A stretch of 64,000 nt of DNA. Origin: Desulfocapsa sp. Its GTDB lineage: Bacteria > Desulfobacterota > Desulfobulbia > Desulfobulbales > Desulfocapsaceae. The translations under genes were made by a program, and so were the position numbers. Shown here piece by piece: positions 43,411-52,763 of this stretch. The first letter of the stretch is position 1, and the number at the start of each line of letters is the position of its first letter. The stretch is taken from NCBI GenBank assembly GCA_030145625.1, contig JAQYVF010000017.1, positions 1 through 64,000 on the forward strand, given 5' to 3'. The notes under the pieces were generated by a model, which was not told the DNA's origin, did not search any database, and saw only the letters and a list, made by a program, of their open reading frames with translations.

Positions 43411-46400
43411 ATGACTGCAAAAAAACTCATTACCAGGACAACGGCAAGTATCATTGCCAGCGCAGCGGTTATCATTGCCATAATCTATGTGTCCTACCTG
43501 TCCCATGAGCATTTCAGGCAAACGGTTGTTTCCCAGATGGAGAAGCAGTTGCAGGCAACCAATGAGGCAACTGCTAGGGGAATGGAAGAATATCTGGCCG
43601 AGCACCTTGAAATTCTCCAGGCCTTTGCCAGGGACCCCTATTTGCTGGAGAGACTTCAGGCACAGTCATGCCCTGAGCAAATATCTGAAGCAGTATATTG
43701 CCCCATCGAAAATTTTTATCAAATTCACAAAAGTGAAATTTATGCGCTTGGCGTTTTTAATGCCAAAGGTGTTCTCCTGCATAGTCATCCGGCCGCAGGC
43801 AATGGCGGAGGCAGCCCTGACGCTATAGGTCAGAACATTACCGTTGGGGTCAATGAGCACAAATCTCATATCAGCCAGACCTTTGTCAACGCGCGAGGCA
43901 ATCTCTCCATTTCCGTCTCAGAGCCGATATTTGCTCATAAGGAATTTATCGGCATTGTCAGGTGGGTGATTGAAGTTGAAAGCCTGGCCCGGCGTTTTAT
44001 CACCCCGATCAAGGTCGGTCACAACGGCTTTGCCTGGATGTTTGATGACAAACATACAATTCTTTCCTATCCGCGAAGAGACTTCATGGGCATCACGGTA
44101 CTTGGTGTCATAAGAAGAATGCATGAAGAAAGAAAGGAATTTTTCAATGAAAAAAGGGTTATCGAGCATATCAAAGAGGAGCATGATTATCTCAACAGGG
44201 TTGAGACAGAGCAGCAGGGAGCCGGCATCTATACCAGCTGTCTCACGAATGAGAGTGATCTGGTATCCTTCTGGCGCATTCCTATTGGCCAGGCATACTG
44301 GCATCTGATATTGACTTTGCCCTATAAGGAAATTGCCGGACCGATCAACCGGCATGCCAGAAATACCACCATGCTGGCAGGTCTGCTGGTTCTGGTGCTG
44401 GGGACCGGCTGTTTGCTGCTTTTCAGGAGTCAGAAACGGCAGGCGGAGCTTGAAATAGAAGCCAAGTATCTGCAGAAGATAGCCAGTGGGGCAGAGGCGC
44501 TGCGGGAGAGTGAACAGAAACTGTCCGGCGTCATCGAGTCGGTGCCTGATTATATGTGCATGGTGGATCAGCAGTTCAACATTGTCTGGGTCAATGAGAA
44601 TTCCAAGTCTGTTTTCGGGACGGATATCATTGGCAGGAAGTGCTTTGCCGTTTTTCAGGACCGGAGCGAGGTGTGTAATTCATGTATCGTCCAGCAATGT
44701 TTCGATGACGGCAAAATCCACGAATTTGAAACGGAAATCAACATCAGCGGCAGGCCGACGAATTGCTTGTGTATCGCCAATGTTGCAGCCGTGGATGAAT
44801 TTGGCAAGCCGAAGATGGTGGTGGAGCTGCTACGGGATGTCACCCACCTTAAGAGGGCTGAGTTGGGACTCAGGGCGAGTGAGGAGCGCTACCGGAAACT
44901 CTTTGAGCAAGCCCGGGACGGCACATTTCTCGCTGACGCTGAAACTGGCGTGCTGGTTGACTGCAACCAGGAGGCCGCCAAGCTGGTCGGCAGGGATAAA
45001 TCCGAATTAATCGGACAACACCATACCATTCTGCACCCTCCCCATCGCATTACGGAGCATTTTTCTGAATCTTTTAAAGAACATCTCAAGGTCGCAGATC
45101 CAGAGATTATGGAAGAGGAGGTTATCACCAGCAGCGGTGCAATTAAGCTCGTTGCCATCAAAGCCAGCCATGTCAATATCGGTGGCAAAAAGTATCTGCA
45201 AGGGATGTTTCGCGACATCACCGAGCTCAAGCGGGCAGAGGAGAAGCTGCGAAAGAGTGAGAAAAATCACCGTGAAATCCTGGATGCCATGGGAGACTGG
45301 ATCCTTATGGTTGACCGGGATTTAAAAATTGTGCTTTTCAACTCCTCTTTTATGAAGATGAACAGGGAGTTGGGGCTAGGTGAGGATGTGATTGGCCGCA
45401 CTCCCATGGAAATCTTCCCCTTTTTGCCGGAAACAATCGTCGATGAATACCGCTGGGTATTTGACCATAAGATGGTTCTTGTCACCCAGGAAACCACAAA
45501 AATCGACAATAAGGAATTTGTCACCGAATCCCGCAAGATACCTCTGGTGGAAGACGGCAGGGTTGTCGGGGTGGTTTCAGTTATCCGTGATATGACAGAG
45601 CAGAAGCGTTTCGAGCTTCAGTTCTATGAGGCTCAAAAAATGGAATCCATCGGCACCCTGGCAGGAGGCGTGGCCCATGACTTTAATAATCTGCTGATGG
45701 GCATCCAGGGAAGAAATTCTCTGATGCTGATGAATATCGATTCTTCCCACCCGAACCATGTCCATTTACAGGAGATTGAAAGCATTGTCTGGCGGGCGGC
45801 GGAACTGACCAAGCAGCTTCTCGGTTTTGCCAGGGGCGGGAAATATGAAGTCAACCCATTCAATTTAAATGAAATTATCAAGGTCCAGAATCATTTGTTC
45901 GGCCGCACCAAGAAAGAAATTACTATTCATGAAAACTATGAAAAGGATCTCTGGACAGTGGAAGCTGATCAGGGACAGATAGAGCAAGTGATATTGAATC
46001 TGTACATTAATGCCTGGCAGGCCATGCCCAAAGGCGGCGAGCTTATTGTGCATACGGAAAATGTTGTTATAGATGAAAATTACCTGCGGCCTAATGACGT
46101 TGAGCCCGGCAATTATGTCAAGATCTCGGTGACCGATACCGGGGTGGGCATCGATAAAACCATCCAGCAGAAGATATTTGATCCGTTTTTCACTACCAAG
46201 GAAATGGGGAGAGGAACAGGTCTGGGATTAGCCTCCGTTTATGGCATTATCAAGAATCATGGCGGTATCATCAATGTTTACAGCGAAAAAGGGCAAGGTG
46301 CCACATTCAACATTTATCTTCCCGCCTCGGAAAAGAGTGTCATTGAAGAAAAGGCTCGGTCAGAAGAGGTGTTGAAAGGCGAAGGTACCGTTCTGCTTGT

Positions 46401-46749
46401 CGATGATGAGCAGTTGATAATCGACGTCAGCACCGAGATCCTCAACAGTCTGGGATATGAGGTATTGACCGCCCGCTGTGGAAAAGAGGCGATAGATGTT
46501 TACGCAAACAACAGGGACAAGATCGTCATTGTCCTGCTGGATCAGGTCATGCCCGGCATGAGTGGCGGTGATACCTACACCAGATTAAAGGAAATCAATC
46601 CTGACATCCTAGTTCTCCTTTCAAGCGGCTACAGCATTGATGGCCAGGCCTCCAGAATCCTGAAAAAGGGCTGTAATGGTTTTATTCAAAAACCTTATAA
46701 CATGATGGATCTGTCCCATAAAATTCATGATATTCTGACAAAGGGGTAA
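43411..46749 (+). CDS. Cache-PAS(3) hybrid sensor histidine kinase
   Basis: A 1112-residue membrane hybrid kinase; the ATG at 43411 is preferred over an in-frame TTG at 43330 because the first membrane helix follows directly. Order of domains: helix 1 (about 12-30), periplasmic Cache sensor (about 33-315; LGVFNAKGVLLHSHP, then SVSEPIF and IGIVRWVIEVE), helix 2 (about 319-338), three PAS domains (about 370-480, 490-605, 615-730), HisKA with H756 (LAGGVAHDFNN), HATPase (DTGVGID, GTGLGLASVYG), and receiver (about 990-1105; LLVDDEQ, phospho-acceptor in VLLDQVMPG). The first PAS domain carries a cysteine cluster (KCFAVFQDRSEVCNSCIVQQ), similar in spacing to that in the kinase at 424. Remnants of a sigma-54 regulator lie downstream. 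Confidence 0.92.
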   Translation: MTAKKLITRTTASIIASAAVIIAIIYVSYLSHEHFRQTVVSQMEKQLQATNEATARGMEEYLAEHLEILQAFARDPYLLERLQAQSCPEQISEAVYCPIENFYQIHKSEIYALGVFNAKGVLLHSHPAAGNGGGSPDAIGQNITVGVNEHKSHISQTFVNARGNLSISVSEPIFAHKEFIGIVRWVIEVESLARRFITPIKVGHNGFAWMFDDKHTILSYPRRDFMGITVLGVIRRMHEERKEFFNEKRVIEHIKEEHDYLNRVETEQQGAGIYTSCLTNESDLVSFWRIPIGQAYWHLILTLPYKEIAGPINRHARNTTMLAGLLVLVLGTGCLLLFRSQKRQAELEIEAKYLQKIASGAEALRESEQKLSGVIESVPDYMCMVDQQFNIVWVNENSKSVFGTDIIGRKCFAVFQDRSEVCNSCIVQQCFDDGKIHEFETEINISGRPTNCLCIANVAAVDEFGKPKMVVELLRDVTHLKRAELGLRASEERYRKLFEQARDGTFLADAETGVLVDCNQEAAKLVGRDKSELIGQHHTILHPPHRITEHFSESFKEHLKVADPEIMEEEVITSSGAIKLVAIKASHVNIGGKKYLQGMFRDITELKRAEEKLRKSEKNHREILDAMGDWILMVDRDLKIVLFNSSFMKMNRELGLGEDVIGRTPMEIFPFLPETIVDEYRWVFDHKMVLVTQETTKIDNKEFVTESRKIPLVEDGRVVGVVSVIRDMTEQKRFELQFYEAQKMESIGTLAGGVAHDFNNLLMGIQGRNSLMLMNIDSSHPNHVHLQEIESIVWRAAELTKQLLGFARGGKYEVNPFNLNEIIKVQNHLFGRTKKEITIHENYEKDLWTVEADQGQIEQVILNLYINAWQAMPKGGELIVHTENVVIDENYLRPNDVEPGNYVKISVTDTGVGIDKTIQQKIFDPFFTTKEMGRGTGLGLASVYGIIKNHGGIINVYSEKGQGATFNIYLPASEKSVIEEKARSEEVLKGEGTVLLVDDEQLIIDVSTEILNSLGYEVLTARCGKEAIDVYANNRDKIVIVLLDQVMPGMSGGDTYTRLKEINPDILVLLSSGYSIDGQASRILKKGCNGFIQKPYNMMDLSHKIHDILTKG

Positions 46750-46844
46750 GAGCTTGCCGCAATTTTTGTTGAGCAGGCTGCCGTACTGCCGCACCTGCGG
46801 CAAGCATCATTGATCCTGGTTGCCCCTTATGCCGAACACTACAG

Positions 46845-47124
46845 TTTTTGAAAGGGCGAACAGGGGGACAATTTTTCTCGATGAAATTGGCGAACTTTCA
46901 CCCCAGGCCCAGGTGCGCCTGCTTCGAGTGATTCAGCACCATGATATTGAGCGAGTAGGTGGAAAAAGCACCATTCCTGTCGATGTAAGGATTTGACAAC
47001 GGGAAAAATTTCCGGAGAAAACGGGACCGCCCAGATCCTTCGAATTAACCCAAACACACTAAGAAGCCTGATGCGAAAGCTGGGAATACCCTTTTCCGTA
47101 CGTCGGGATTCAACTAACCGGTAG
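46845..47124 (+). pseudogene. Sigma-54 dependent regulator remnant (internal deletion)
   Basis: The first part encodes the Walker B region and onward of an AAA+ activator ([41 protein letters not shown], stop). After a frame change the sequence resumes at the C-terminal Fis-type helix-turn-helix (GENGTAQILRINPNTLRSLM, RKLGIPFSVRR) and ends TAG at 47124. The Walker A region and the sigma-contact loop are missing. It may once have been the partner of the upstream hybrid kinase. Confidence 0.8.
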
Positions 47125-47268
47125 GTAGTCGAGTTGGGAAATATCGGTTTAACCATGGCGGAAGAGGCCGACCTGGTAGCCTTTCTGTCCACCCTGACCG
47201 ACGGATTTGGAGACAAAACACCTAAGATATTCGTACTCCCTCCATTGACGTCCCTTGTTCAACCGTAG
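47125..47268 (+). pseudogene. Di-haem cytochrome c peroxidase C-terminal fragment
   Basis: In frame directly after the regulator stop, about 47 codons include LTMAEEADLVAFLSTLTDGF, which matches the 'LTxxEKADLVAFLxxLT' C-terminal helix of MauG/CcpA-type peroxidases, then run to a TAG. The haem motifs are absent. Confidence 0.5.
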
Positions 47269-47344
47269 TTAAAATCACATGACAAGGCACCCCTTTGCCA
47301 TGTGAAGATTCGTACTACGAACTTAAAAACATGAATACCACTCA

Positions 47345-47375
47345 GGCACTCGGCTGACGCTGAGTGCCCGTTTTT
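47345..47375 (+). terminator. Rho-independent terminator-like hairpin
   Basis: The stem GGCACTC/GAGTGCC with loop GGCTGACGCT is followed by CGTTTTTC. It lies immediately before the start of the duplicated segment. Confidence 0.6.
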
Positions 47376-47380
47376 CTCTC

Positions 47381-48175
47381 TGAGGACAATCTCAGAAAAA
47401 TGGAGGACAACTGTGTTCTGTTGATTCCCCGCGTCCTGCAGACCAAAAATGGTTCGAACGGTGCAAGTTCAGACGAGAGTGTGTTCCCGTTTCTCAACGC
47501 GCTATGTGGCACCGGGAAAGCCGGTCCCCGGCGCAAAGCCTTTTGGAAAAAGATGCTTGCTGAACAACTCACGCAACTGCGTTTGGCCAAAAAATTGGGC
47601 GTGAAAGTAGCTGTTGGAACCGGAGCCGGTAGTGTTGGCTTACTCCATGGCGAGTCAATGGTCGAGGAGATGAAATTATTTATCAAGGCCGGCTATTCAC
47701 TTGAGGAAACAATTCAGTGCGCATCTGAAAATGGAGCCGGTTTTTTTGGGATGGAGAAGCTGGGAGCGCTTACTCTCGGGCGGAAGGCAACATTCCTGAT
47801 TACCAGGGGCTCGGCGAAACAGCTGCCAAGAAAACTCTTCTATCTGGAAGGCATCTATGTTGACGGTGCACCCAGCGCTGAATATCACAAAAATCCTTCC
47901 AAGTCGGTGTAAGAGGTGGGCTTTACACCGACTGTAAAAGATAACCGGTCTTGGAATTCTGGATTATGCCCCCAAAACACACAATTTTGCGGTTTGTCTC
48001 CCAGCATTGCTTTGTTGGAATCGAGAATTTTCCTCAGAATTTACCGGGAATATCTCCTCGGGAGGGTCTTTTGCCCCCCAAAAAGGGCTTCTAAGGGTGA
48101 GAAAGGGAGGTTGCTGACAGCTTTCTCTCATAATAACAAAATGTTGACTTGGTCCGGCCCCGTGTTCCGTGTTCC
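47381..48175 (+). repeat. 0.8-kb direct duplication, copy 1
   Basis: Matches 51904-52703 nearly base for base: TGAGGACAATCTCAG at the left end, GTGTTCCGTGTTCC at the right. It spans the C-terminal part of an amidohydrolase gene and about 260 bp of non-coding sequence downstream, so it is a segmental copy rather than an IS element. Both copies face the same way, about 4.5 kb apart. Confidence 0.9.
47382..47912 (+). pseudogene. Truncated copy of the amidohydrolase-like gene
   Basis: About 175 residues equal to the C-terminal part of the gene at 51239 with scattered substitutions (for example GTGAGSVGL for GTGAGSAGL). The N-terminal two fifths, including the first barrel strands, are missing and no start is native. 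It was produced by the 0.8-kb duplication. Confidence 0.85.
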
Positions 48176-48223
48176 ATATACTGTCAGTGCAGGACAGGAT
48201 AGAGGATATTTTTGATTTGTTGC

Positions 48224-50119
48224 TCAAGGGGAAGTTTCGCTTCCCAAGAGCAACATGAGCCATGGCGGAACGCTCGCGGGGTGCATAAATAACTCTCGGT
48301 TGTTCATGATGGTTCCATAGCCCCCAACGGCAAAGACGTTTTTCTCACTGCTTCCCCAAATACTATATATATATCGCCCTATTCCTGACTTCATTGCCAA
48401 CCAGCTATTGCCGTCATAATGGAGGATAGTTCCATACCTCCCAACGGCAAAGACGTTTGTGCCACTGCTCCCCCATACATCAGACAGACGACCGACCATA
48501 CTCCCCGTCTGCATGGTAGTCCAGCGAGACCCATTATAATGGAGGATGGCTACGACATGAGGGCCAAGAAGGAAAGGGCCAAGAGATTTAACCCCCACGG
48601 CAAAGACATCATTACTGCTACTGCCCCATATACCATAAAAGCTGACTGTGCCGCTTGTTGCATCGCTGACTGGGTTGCCTGTTTCCATTGGAGACCATTT
48701 GTTGCCGTCATAGTGGAGGATTGTGTTCCCTCCCACGGCAAAGACATCACTTTTGCTTGCGCCCCAAATTCCTCTTAACCATTGCTGAGTCCCTGAAGCC
48801 ATAGTAATCCAATTATTGCCGTCATAGTGGAGAATTGTTCCCTCTGCTCCCACGGCAAAGATATCATTGCTGCTTGATCCCCAGATACCAGCCAAAGATT
48901 CTTGGGTACCGGAAGCCATAGCGGTCCAGTTGTTGCCATCATAGTGGAGGATGGTCACACCACCTACAGCAAAGACATCATTGTCCCTTGAACCCCAGAC
49001 TCCTTGCAGAGTAGTTTCTGGAGTCCCTGCATGCATTGGGGTCCAGCTGGAGCCGTCATAATGCAAGATTTCCGAGTACCATGCACCTCCCACGGCAAAG
49101 ATATTGTTGGCATTACTGCCCCATACCCCATGAATCCTCTGATTTGGTTTGCCACCAGCGGCCAGAAGAGACCAGGTGCTACCATTATAATGCGTTACAA
49201 CGCCACCTTCACCCGCCACGAATACAGAACTTTCATTGGCACCCCATACAGCGTTGAGCCTTACCTGAGTTCCTGATGCAAGTGCTGACCACTTGCTACC
49301 ATCATAGTGCATAAGAGCGCCTGTTTCTCCCACGGCAAAGACATTTGTTCCACTGCTCCCCCAAACATCTCGTAAGGACGAAACGGCTCCTCCTGAAAAC
49401 GTCCATGTCGAACCATCATAGTGGAGGATGCTGTTCCCTCCTACGACAAAGACATTATTTGCACTGCTCCCCCAAACACCCGTCAAATAAACACCTGTCA
49501 AATAGGATGTATTCCCTGTCATCATGGCAGACCAGCTTGAGCCATTATAATGCAGGATGGTCCCGTTAGCTCCCACGGCAAAAATATTGTTCTCATCACT
49601 ACCCCAGACGGCAAAGAGCGACTCAGTTGTCCCAGATATCATGGGGGACCAGTTTGAACCGTCATAATGGAGGATGGTCCCGCCTGATCCCACAACATAG
49701 ACATCATTACCCCTCGATCCCCAGATGCCGAGGAGCGATTCCTGAGTCCCTGAAGCCATTCCGGACCAGTTTGAACCATTATAATGCTGGATGGTGCCGT
49801 TAACTCCCACGGTATAAACATCATTATCACTGGTGCCCCAGATATCATATAGCGGCAATTTAGTCCCTGCCGTCATGGCATACCAGTCCAAACCATCATA
49901 GTGGAGGATCATTCCATGTTCACCCACGAAAAAAAGATTGCTCTCACTGTTCCCCCAAGCAGCCTGTATATGATTTCCCTGTGGTAAAGGGTTATTCCAA
50001 CACCAATGGTCTTTTGAGCAGATTTCAGCTTGACTAAATGAGGTCAACATCTGGAAAAACAAAAACATCAAGAAAACAGTCTGTATGGCGCGAGGTACCA
50101 ATGCTTTTTGTTTCATCAT
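48224..50119 (-). CDS. Secreted 14-repeat propeller-like protein
   Basis: A 631-residue exported protein with a signal peptide (about 1-31, ending SQA) followed by a short Cys/Trp segment. Thirteen full repeats and one partial repeat of 36-50 residues follow, with consensus 'VWGSSxNDVFAVGxxGTILHYDGSxWxxMxSGT'. Fourteen copies suggest two seven-bladed beta-propellers or one large closed propeller. The repeat DNA is also strongly conserved, so expansion or contraction by recombination is likely. The last repeat is followed by a hydrophobic end (PPWLMLLLG) that resembles a PEP-CTERM/sorting-like tail only loosely. It is probably a surface or extracellular binding protein; no catalytic motif is seen. 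Confidence 0.8.
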   Translation of the reverse strand: MMKQKALVPRAIQTVFLMFLFFQMLTSFSQAEICSKDHWCWNNPLPQGNHIQAAWGNSESNLFFVGEHGMILHYDGLDWYAMTAGTKLPLYDIWGTSDNDVYTVGVNGTIQHYNGSNWSGMASGTQESLLGIWGSRGNDVYVVGSGGTILHYDGSNWSPMISGTTESLFAVWGSDENNIFAVGANGTILHYNGSSWSAMMTGNTSYLTGVYLTGVWGSSANNVFVVGGNSILHYDGSTWTFSGGAVSSLRDVWGSSGTNVFAVGETGALMHYDGSKWSALASGTQVRLNAVWGANESSVFVAGEGGVVTHYNGSTWSLLAAGGKPNQRIHGVWGSNANNIFAVGGAWYSEILHYDGSSWTPMHAGTPETTLQGVWGSRDNDVFAVGGVTILHYDGNNWTAMASGTQESLAGIWGSSSNDIFAVGAEGTILHYDGNNWITMASGTQQWLRGIWGASKSDVFAVGGNTILHYDGNKWSPMETGNPVSDATSGTVSFYGIWGSSSNDVFAVGVKSLGPFLLGPHVVAILHYNGSRWTTMQTGSMVGRLSDVWGSSGTNVFAVGRYGTILHYDGNSWLAMKSGIGRYIYSIWGSSEKNVFAVGGYGTIMNNRELFMHPASVPPWLMLLLGSETSP

Positions 50120-50558
50120 GAGAGAAGACCCCAGTTATTTTTTATTAAATAAATCGAAAGATCAATCAGATACCATTTTGTACAATTTATTGTTTTCTGC
50201 TGTTATTTTTCTGGATAGCAAAAAAGCAAAAGTAACTCGAATATTCTCTTGCTCTGAAATTTTTTTTACAACTCTGTCAAATCACGGTGACAGAGGGATC
50301 GTTTCCTCTCAGGTCCAGACAAAAAAAGAGCGGGCAGGTAGATGCTGATTTATCAAGTGAAGATCATGAGCAGGCCTTGGGAAATAAGCTAATTACCTCC
50401 TGGAGCCCTTGATACCACAAAGACTTCAGGCAGAGATGACCATGGGGAAATTCTAACAGTAAACTCCAAACAATGATTCCACATATAAAACCAAAACATT
50501 TCAATTCGTTAAAGTAGCACACTAGAATATTATATCAACATTTCAACACAATAAAAGG
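50120..50558. other. Intergenic region, no gene seen
   Basis: AT-rich upstream region of the leftward propeller gene; it presumably holds its promoter. No RNA structure was recognised. Confidence 0.45.
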
Positions 50559-50900
50559 ATGGGCGAACGGCAGATCAGCTTTTGGGAATTTGTTTCACCA
50601 CCGGGGCAAGAAAACTCCGTTTGTGCTATTGATGAACCATGCCACGTCAATCACGAATTAACGTGGCTTCATGACCAGCATGTCCACCTGATTGTCGCCC
50701 CCGGTGATGATATTGATGTCCTTGGGTTGCTGATAAAGATGAGAAGAAATCGTTTTGCCAAGCAAGCGATCAGGAAAAATAAGAATACTCAAAATAGTCC
50801 GTTTTTTTTGCCTCTCGAAGATAAGGTGAGAATCGGGACGCAAATCACAAGGACGAGCCAACCCGTTCTGCTTCACCAAAATGTCAATCATCATAGCTGA
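50559..50900 (+). pseudogene. Mosaic of transposase fragments
   Basis: One frame reads WLHDQHVHLIVAPGDDIDVL, resembling the HUH region of REP-associated (Y1) transposases ('MPNHVHLLxxP'), and another frame just upstream begins MPRQSRI, a typical N-terminus of the same family. It then reads RNRFAKQAIRKNKNT, matching the ISL3-type remnant at 59073 (RNHFAKQAVRKSKST). No intact transposase is present. Confidence 0.4.
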
Positions 50901-51238
50901 GACTCGACTATTCATACCCAAGCCAGCCATCGTCAAAATGCTCGCAGTGTATCTTTCGGTGATCAGATTTCAACTCAGAGCCGCCAGGACCACACCGGAT
51001 AGAAGAAGCTCTGGTTTGACTCTCCCCCCTCCCCTCAGCCCTCGCCACCAGCACGTACGCCTTGATGGTTGCTTGATAAAGTCAGGATGAGAGGTCTCGA
51101 TAACTTAAGCCTTGTCCTGTTTCCAAAGGATGATAATTGTTGTATTGACTATCGGAGAAACAAATATGACCCGGTATAAATCGCTAAATGCATCAAGAGT
51201 ACGCCCCTAGATCATACCCATAAGGAAACAATAGAGTT
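50901..51238. other. Intergenic region before amidohydrolase-like gene
   Basis: No coding or RNA signal is recognised. It presumably contains the promoter of the gene at 51239. Confidence 0.4.
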
Positions 51239-52438
51239 ATGGACTGCACACGAATCATCATGGCAGGAAGTTTTATTGACGGTAGCGGTGCCGATGTGCG
51301 CAAGAATGTCTTTTTGGCAGTGCAGGATGGATTTATTACCGCCATTGACTCCACTACTGACCTCCCCAGCAATGATGGGGCTGTAATCGATGACTTCTCA
51401 CACTGTACCATTATGCCGGCGCTGGTTGACTGCAGCGTCTCCCTGTCGCGATCGCCTTCTGTCGAGCGGAGGACGCGGTTAGCCGCTGACGAGGCCGGCT
51501 TTGCGAAAAAGGTAACCATGCTTGCCCAGCATATCCGTTACTGTCATGCACATGGAGTGCTGGGAGTGGCAGACAACGATGATATTTTCGATCTGATGGA
51601 AGGTTATCAAGAGGAAATGGCGCAGGAGAACATAATTGACATTCGAACACCCGGTAGCTTCTACCGAAGCAGGCAGGATGATGCAACCGACAACAAGGCA
51701 GACGGTGATTATCTCAAGATCTGTTATTCCCCCAACATCGAAGACGATGAGGCCCTATCTTCTCGGCTTAGCCATGAAGAACTGTGCCATATTCTGCAGC
51801 ACAGAGGCCAAAAAAAGGTGGTAGTAGTGGCCAATGGCCGTCAACAGGTAGAGGAGGCACTTGCGTCGGGATGCGATGCCATCGAACAGGGCTACGCTAT
51901 GGGTGAGGACAATCTCAGAAAAATGGCGGACAAGGATGTGCTGTGGATTCCCAGCATCCTGCGAGCCAAAAACGGTTTGGACGGTGCAAGTTCAGGCGGG
52001 AGTGTGTGTTGCCGTTTCTCAACGCGTTATGTGGCACCGGGAAAGCCGGTCCCCGGCGCAGAGGCCTTCTGGAAAAAAATGCTTGCTGAACAACTCACGC
52101 AACTGCGTTTGGCCAAAACATTGGGCGTGAAAGTAGCTGTGGGAACCGGTGCCGGTAGTGCTGGACTACTCCATGGCGAGTCAATGGTCGAGGAGATGAA
52201 ATTATTCATCAAGGCCGGTTATTCACTTGAGGAGACTCTTCAGTGCGCATCTGAAAATGGAGCCGGTTTTTTGGGGATGGAGAAGCTGGGAGCGCTTACT
52301 CTCGGGCGGAAGGCAACATTCCTGATTACCAGGGGCTCGGCAAAACAGCTGCCAAGAAAACTCTCCTATCTGGAAGGCATCTATGTTGACGGTGCACCCA
52401 GCGTTGCATATCACAAAAATCCTTCCAAGTCGGTGTAA
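51239..52438 (+). CDS. Amidohydrolase-like protein lacking most metal ligands
   Basis: A 399-residue protein with the sequence plan of cytoplasmic imidazolonepropionase-like amidohydrolases: an N-terminal sandwich strand (MAGSFIDGSGADVRKNVFLA), barrel entry IMPALVDCSVSL, a DYLKI strand, KKVVVVANG, DAIEQGY, VKVAVGTGAGSAG and the C-terminal LGALTLGRKATFLI. The usual metal ligands are replaced: HxH by S66-V-S68 (relatives DCHVHL), AHG by N199, IEHG by Q217, and TDAG by G304. K160 of DYLKI is retained. It is therefore probably not a hydrolase but a binding or regulatory homologue (inference). Its 3' part plus downstream DNA is duplicated at 47381-48175. Confidence 0.8.
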   Translation: MDCTRIIMAGSFIDGSGADVRKNVFLAVQDGFITAIDSTTDLPSNDGAVIDDFSHCTIMPALVDCSVSLSRSPSVERRTRLAADEAGFAKKVTMLAQHIRYCHAHGVLGVADNDDIFDLMEGYQEEMAQENIIDIRTPGSFYRSRQDDATDNKADGDYLKICYSPNIEDDEALSSRLSHEELCHILQHRGQKKVVVVANGRQQVEEALASGCDAIEQGYAMGEDNLRKMADKDVLWIPSILRAKNGLDGASSGGSVCCRFSTRYVAPGKPVPGAEAFWKKMLAEQLTQLRLAKTLGVKVAVGTGAGSAGLLHGESMVEEMKLFIKAGYSLEETLQCASENGAGFLGMEKLGALTLGRKATFLITRGSAKQLPRKLSYLEGIYVDGAPSVAYHKNPSKSV

Positions 52439-52703
52439 GAGGTGGGCTTTACACCGACTGTAAAAGATAACCGGTCTTGGAATTCTGGCTCATGTCCCCA
52501 AAACACACAATTTTGCGGTTTGGGCTCCCAGCATTGCTTTGTTGGAATCGAGATTTCCCCTCAGAATTTATCGGGAATATTTCCTTAGAAGGGTCTTTTG
52601 CCCCCCAAAAAGGGGCTTCTAAGGGTGAGAAAGGGAGGATTTTGACAGCTTTCTCTCATAATAACTGAATGTTGACTTGGTCCGACCCCGTGTTCCGTGT
52701 TCC
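51904..52703 (+). repeat. 0.8-kb direct duplication, copy 2 (source copy likely)
   Basis: The partner of 47381-48175. Because the amidohydrolase-like gene is complete here, this is probably the original. The shared non-coding tail (52439-52703) ends just before the CPBP protease gene. Confidence 0.9.
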
Positions 52704-52763
52704 TTTTTATCATTTCTTTATTACTATTTGTTATCACTTACAATTTCACCATGGAGTGCGGTT

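Noticed and set aside
46752-46805. Terminator after the hybrid kinase (GCTTGCCGCA...TGCGGCAAGC)
   Set aside because: The stem is real, but the arms are over 30 bases apart and no T-run follows on either strand.
48224-50119. CRISPR-like regular repeats
   Set aside because: The periodic similarity is the DNA of protein repeats of uneven length, in frame, with no palindromic repeat/spacer structure.
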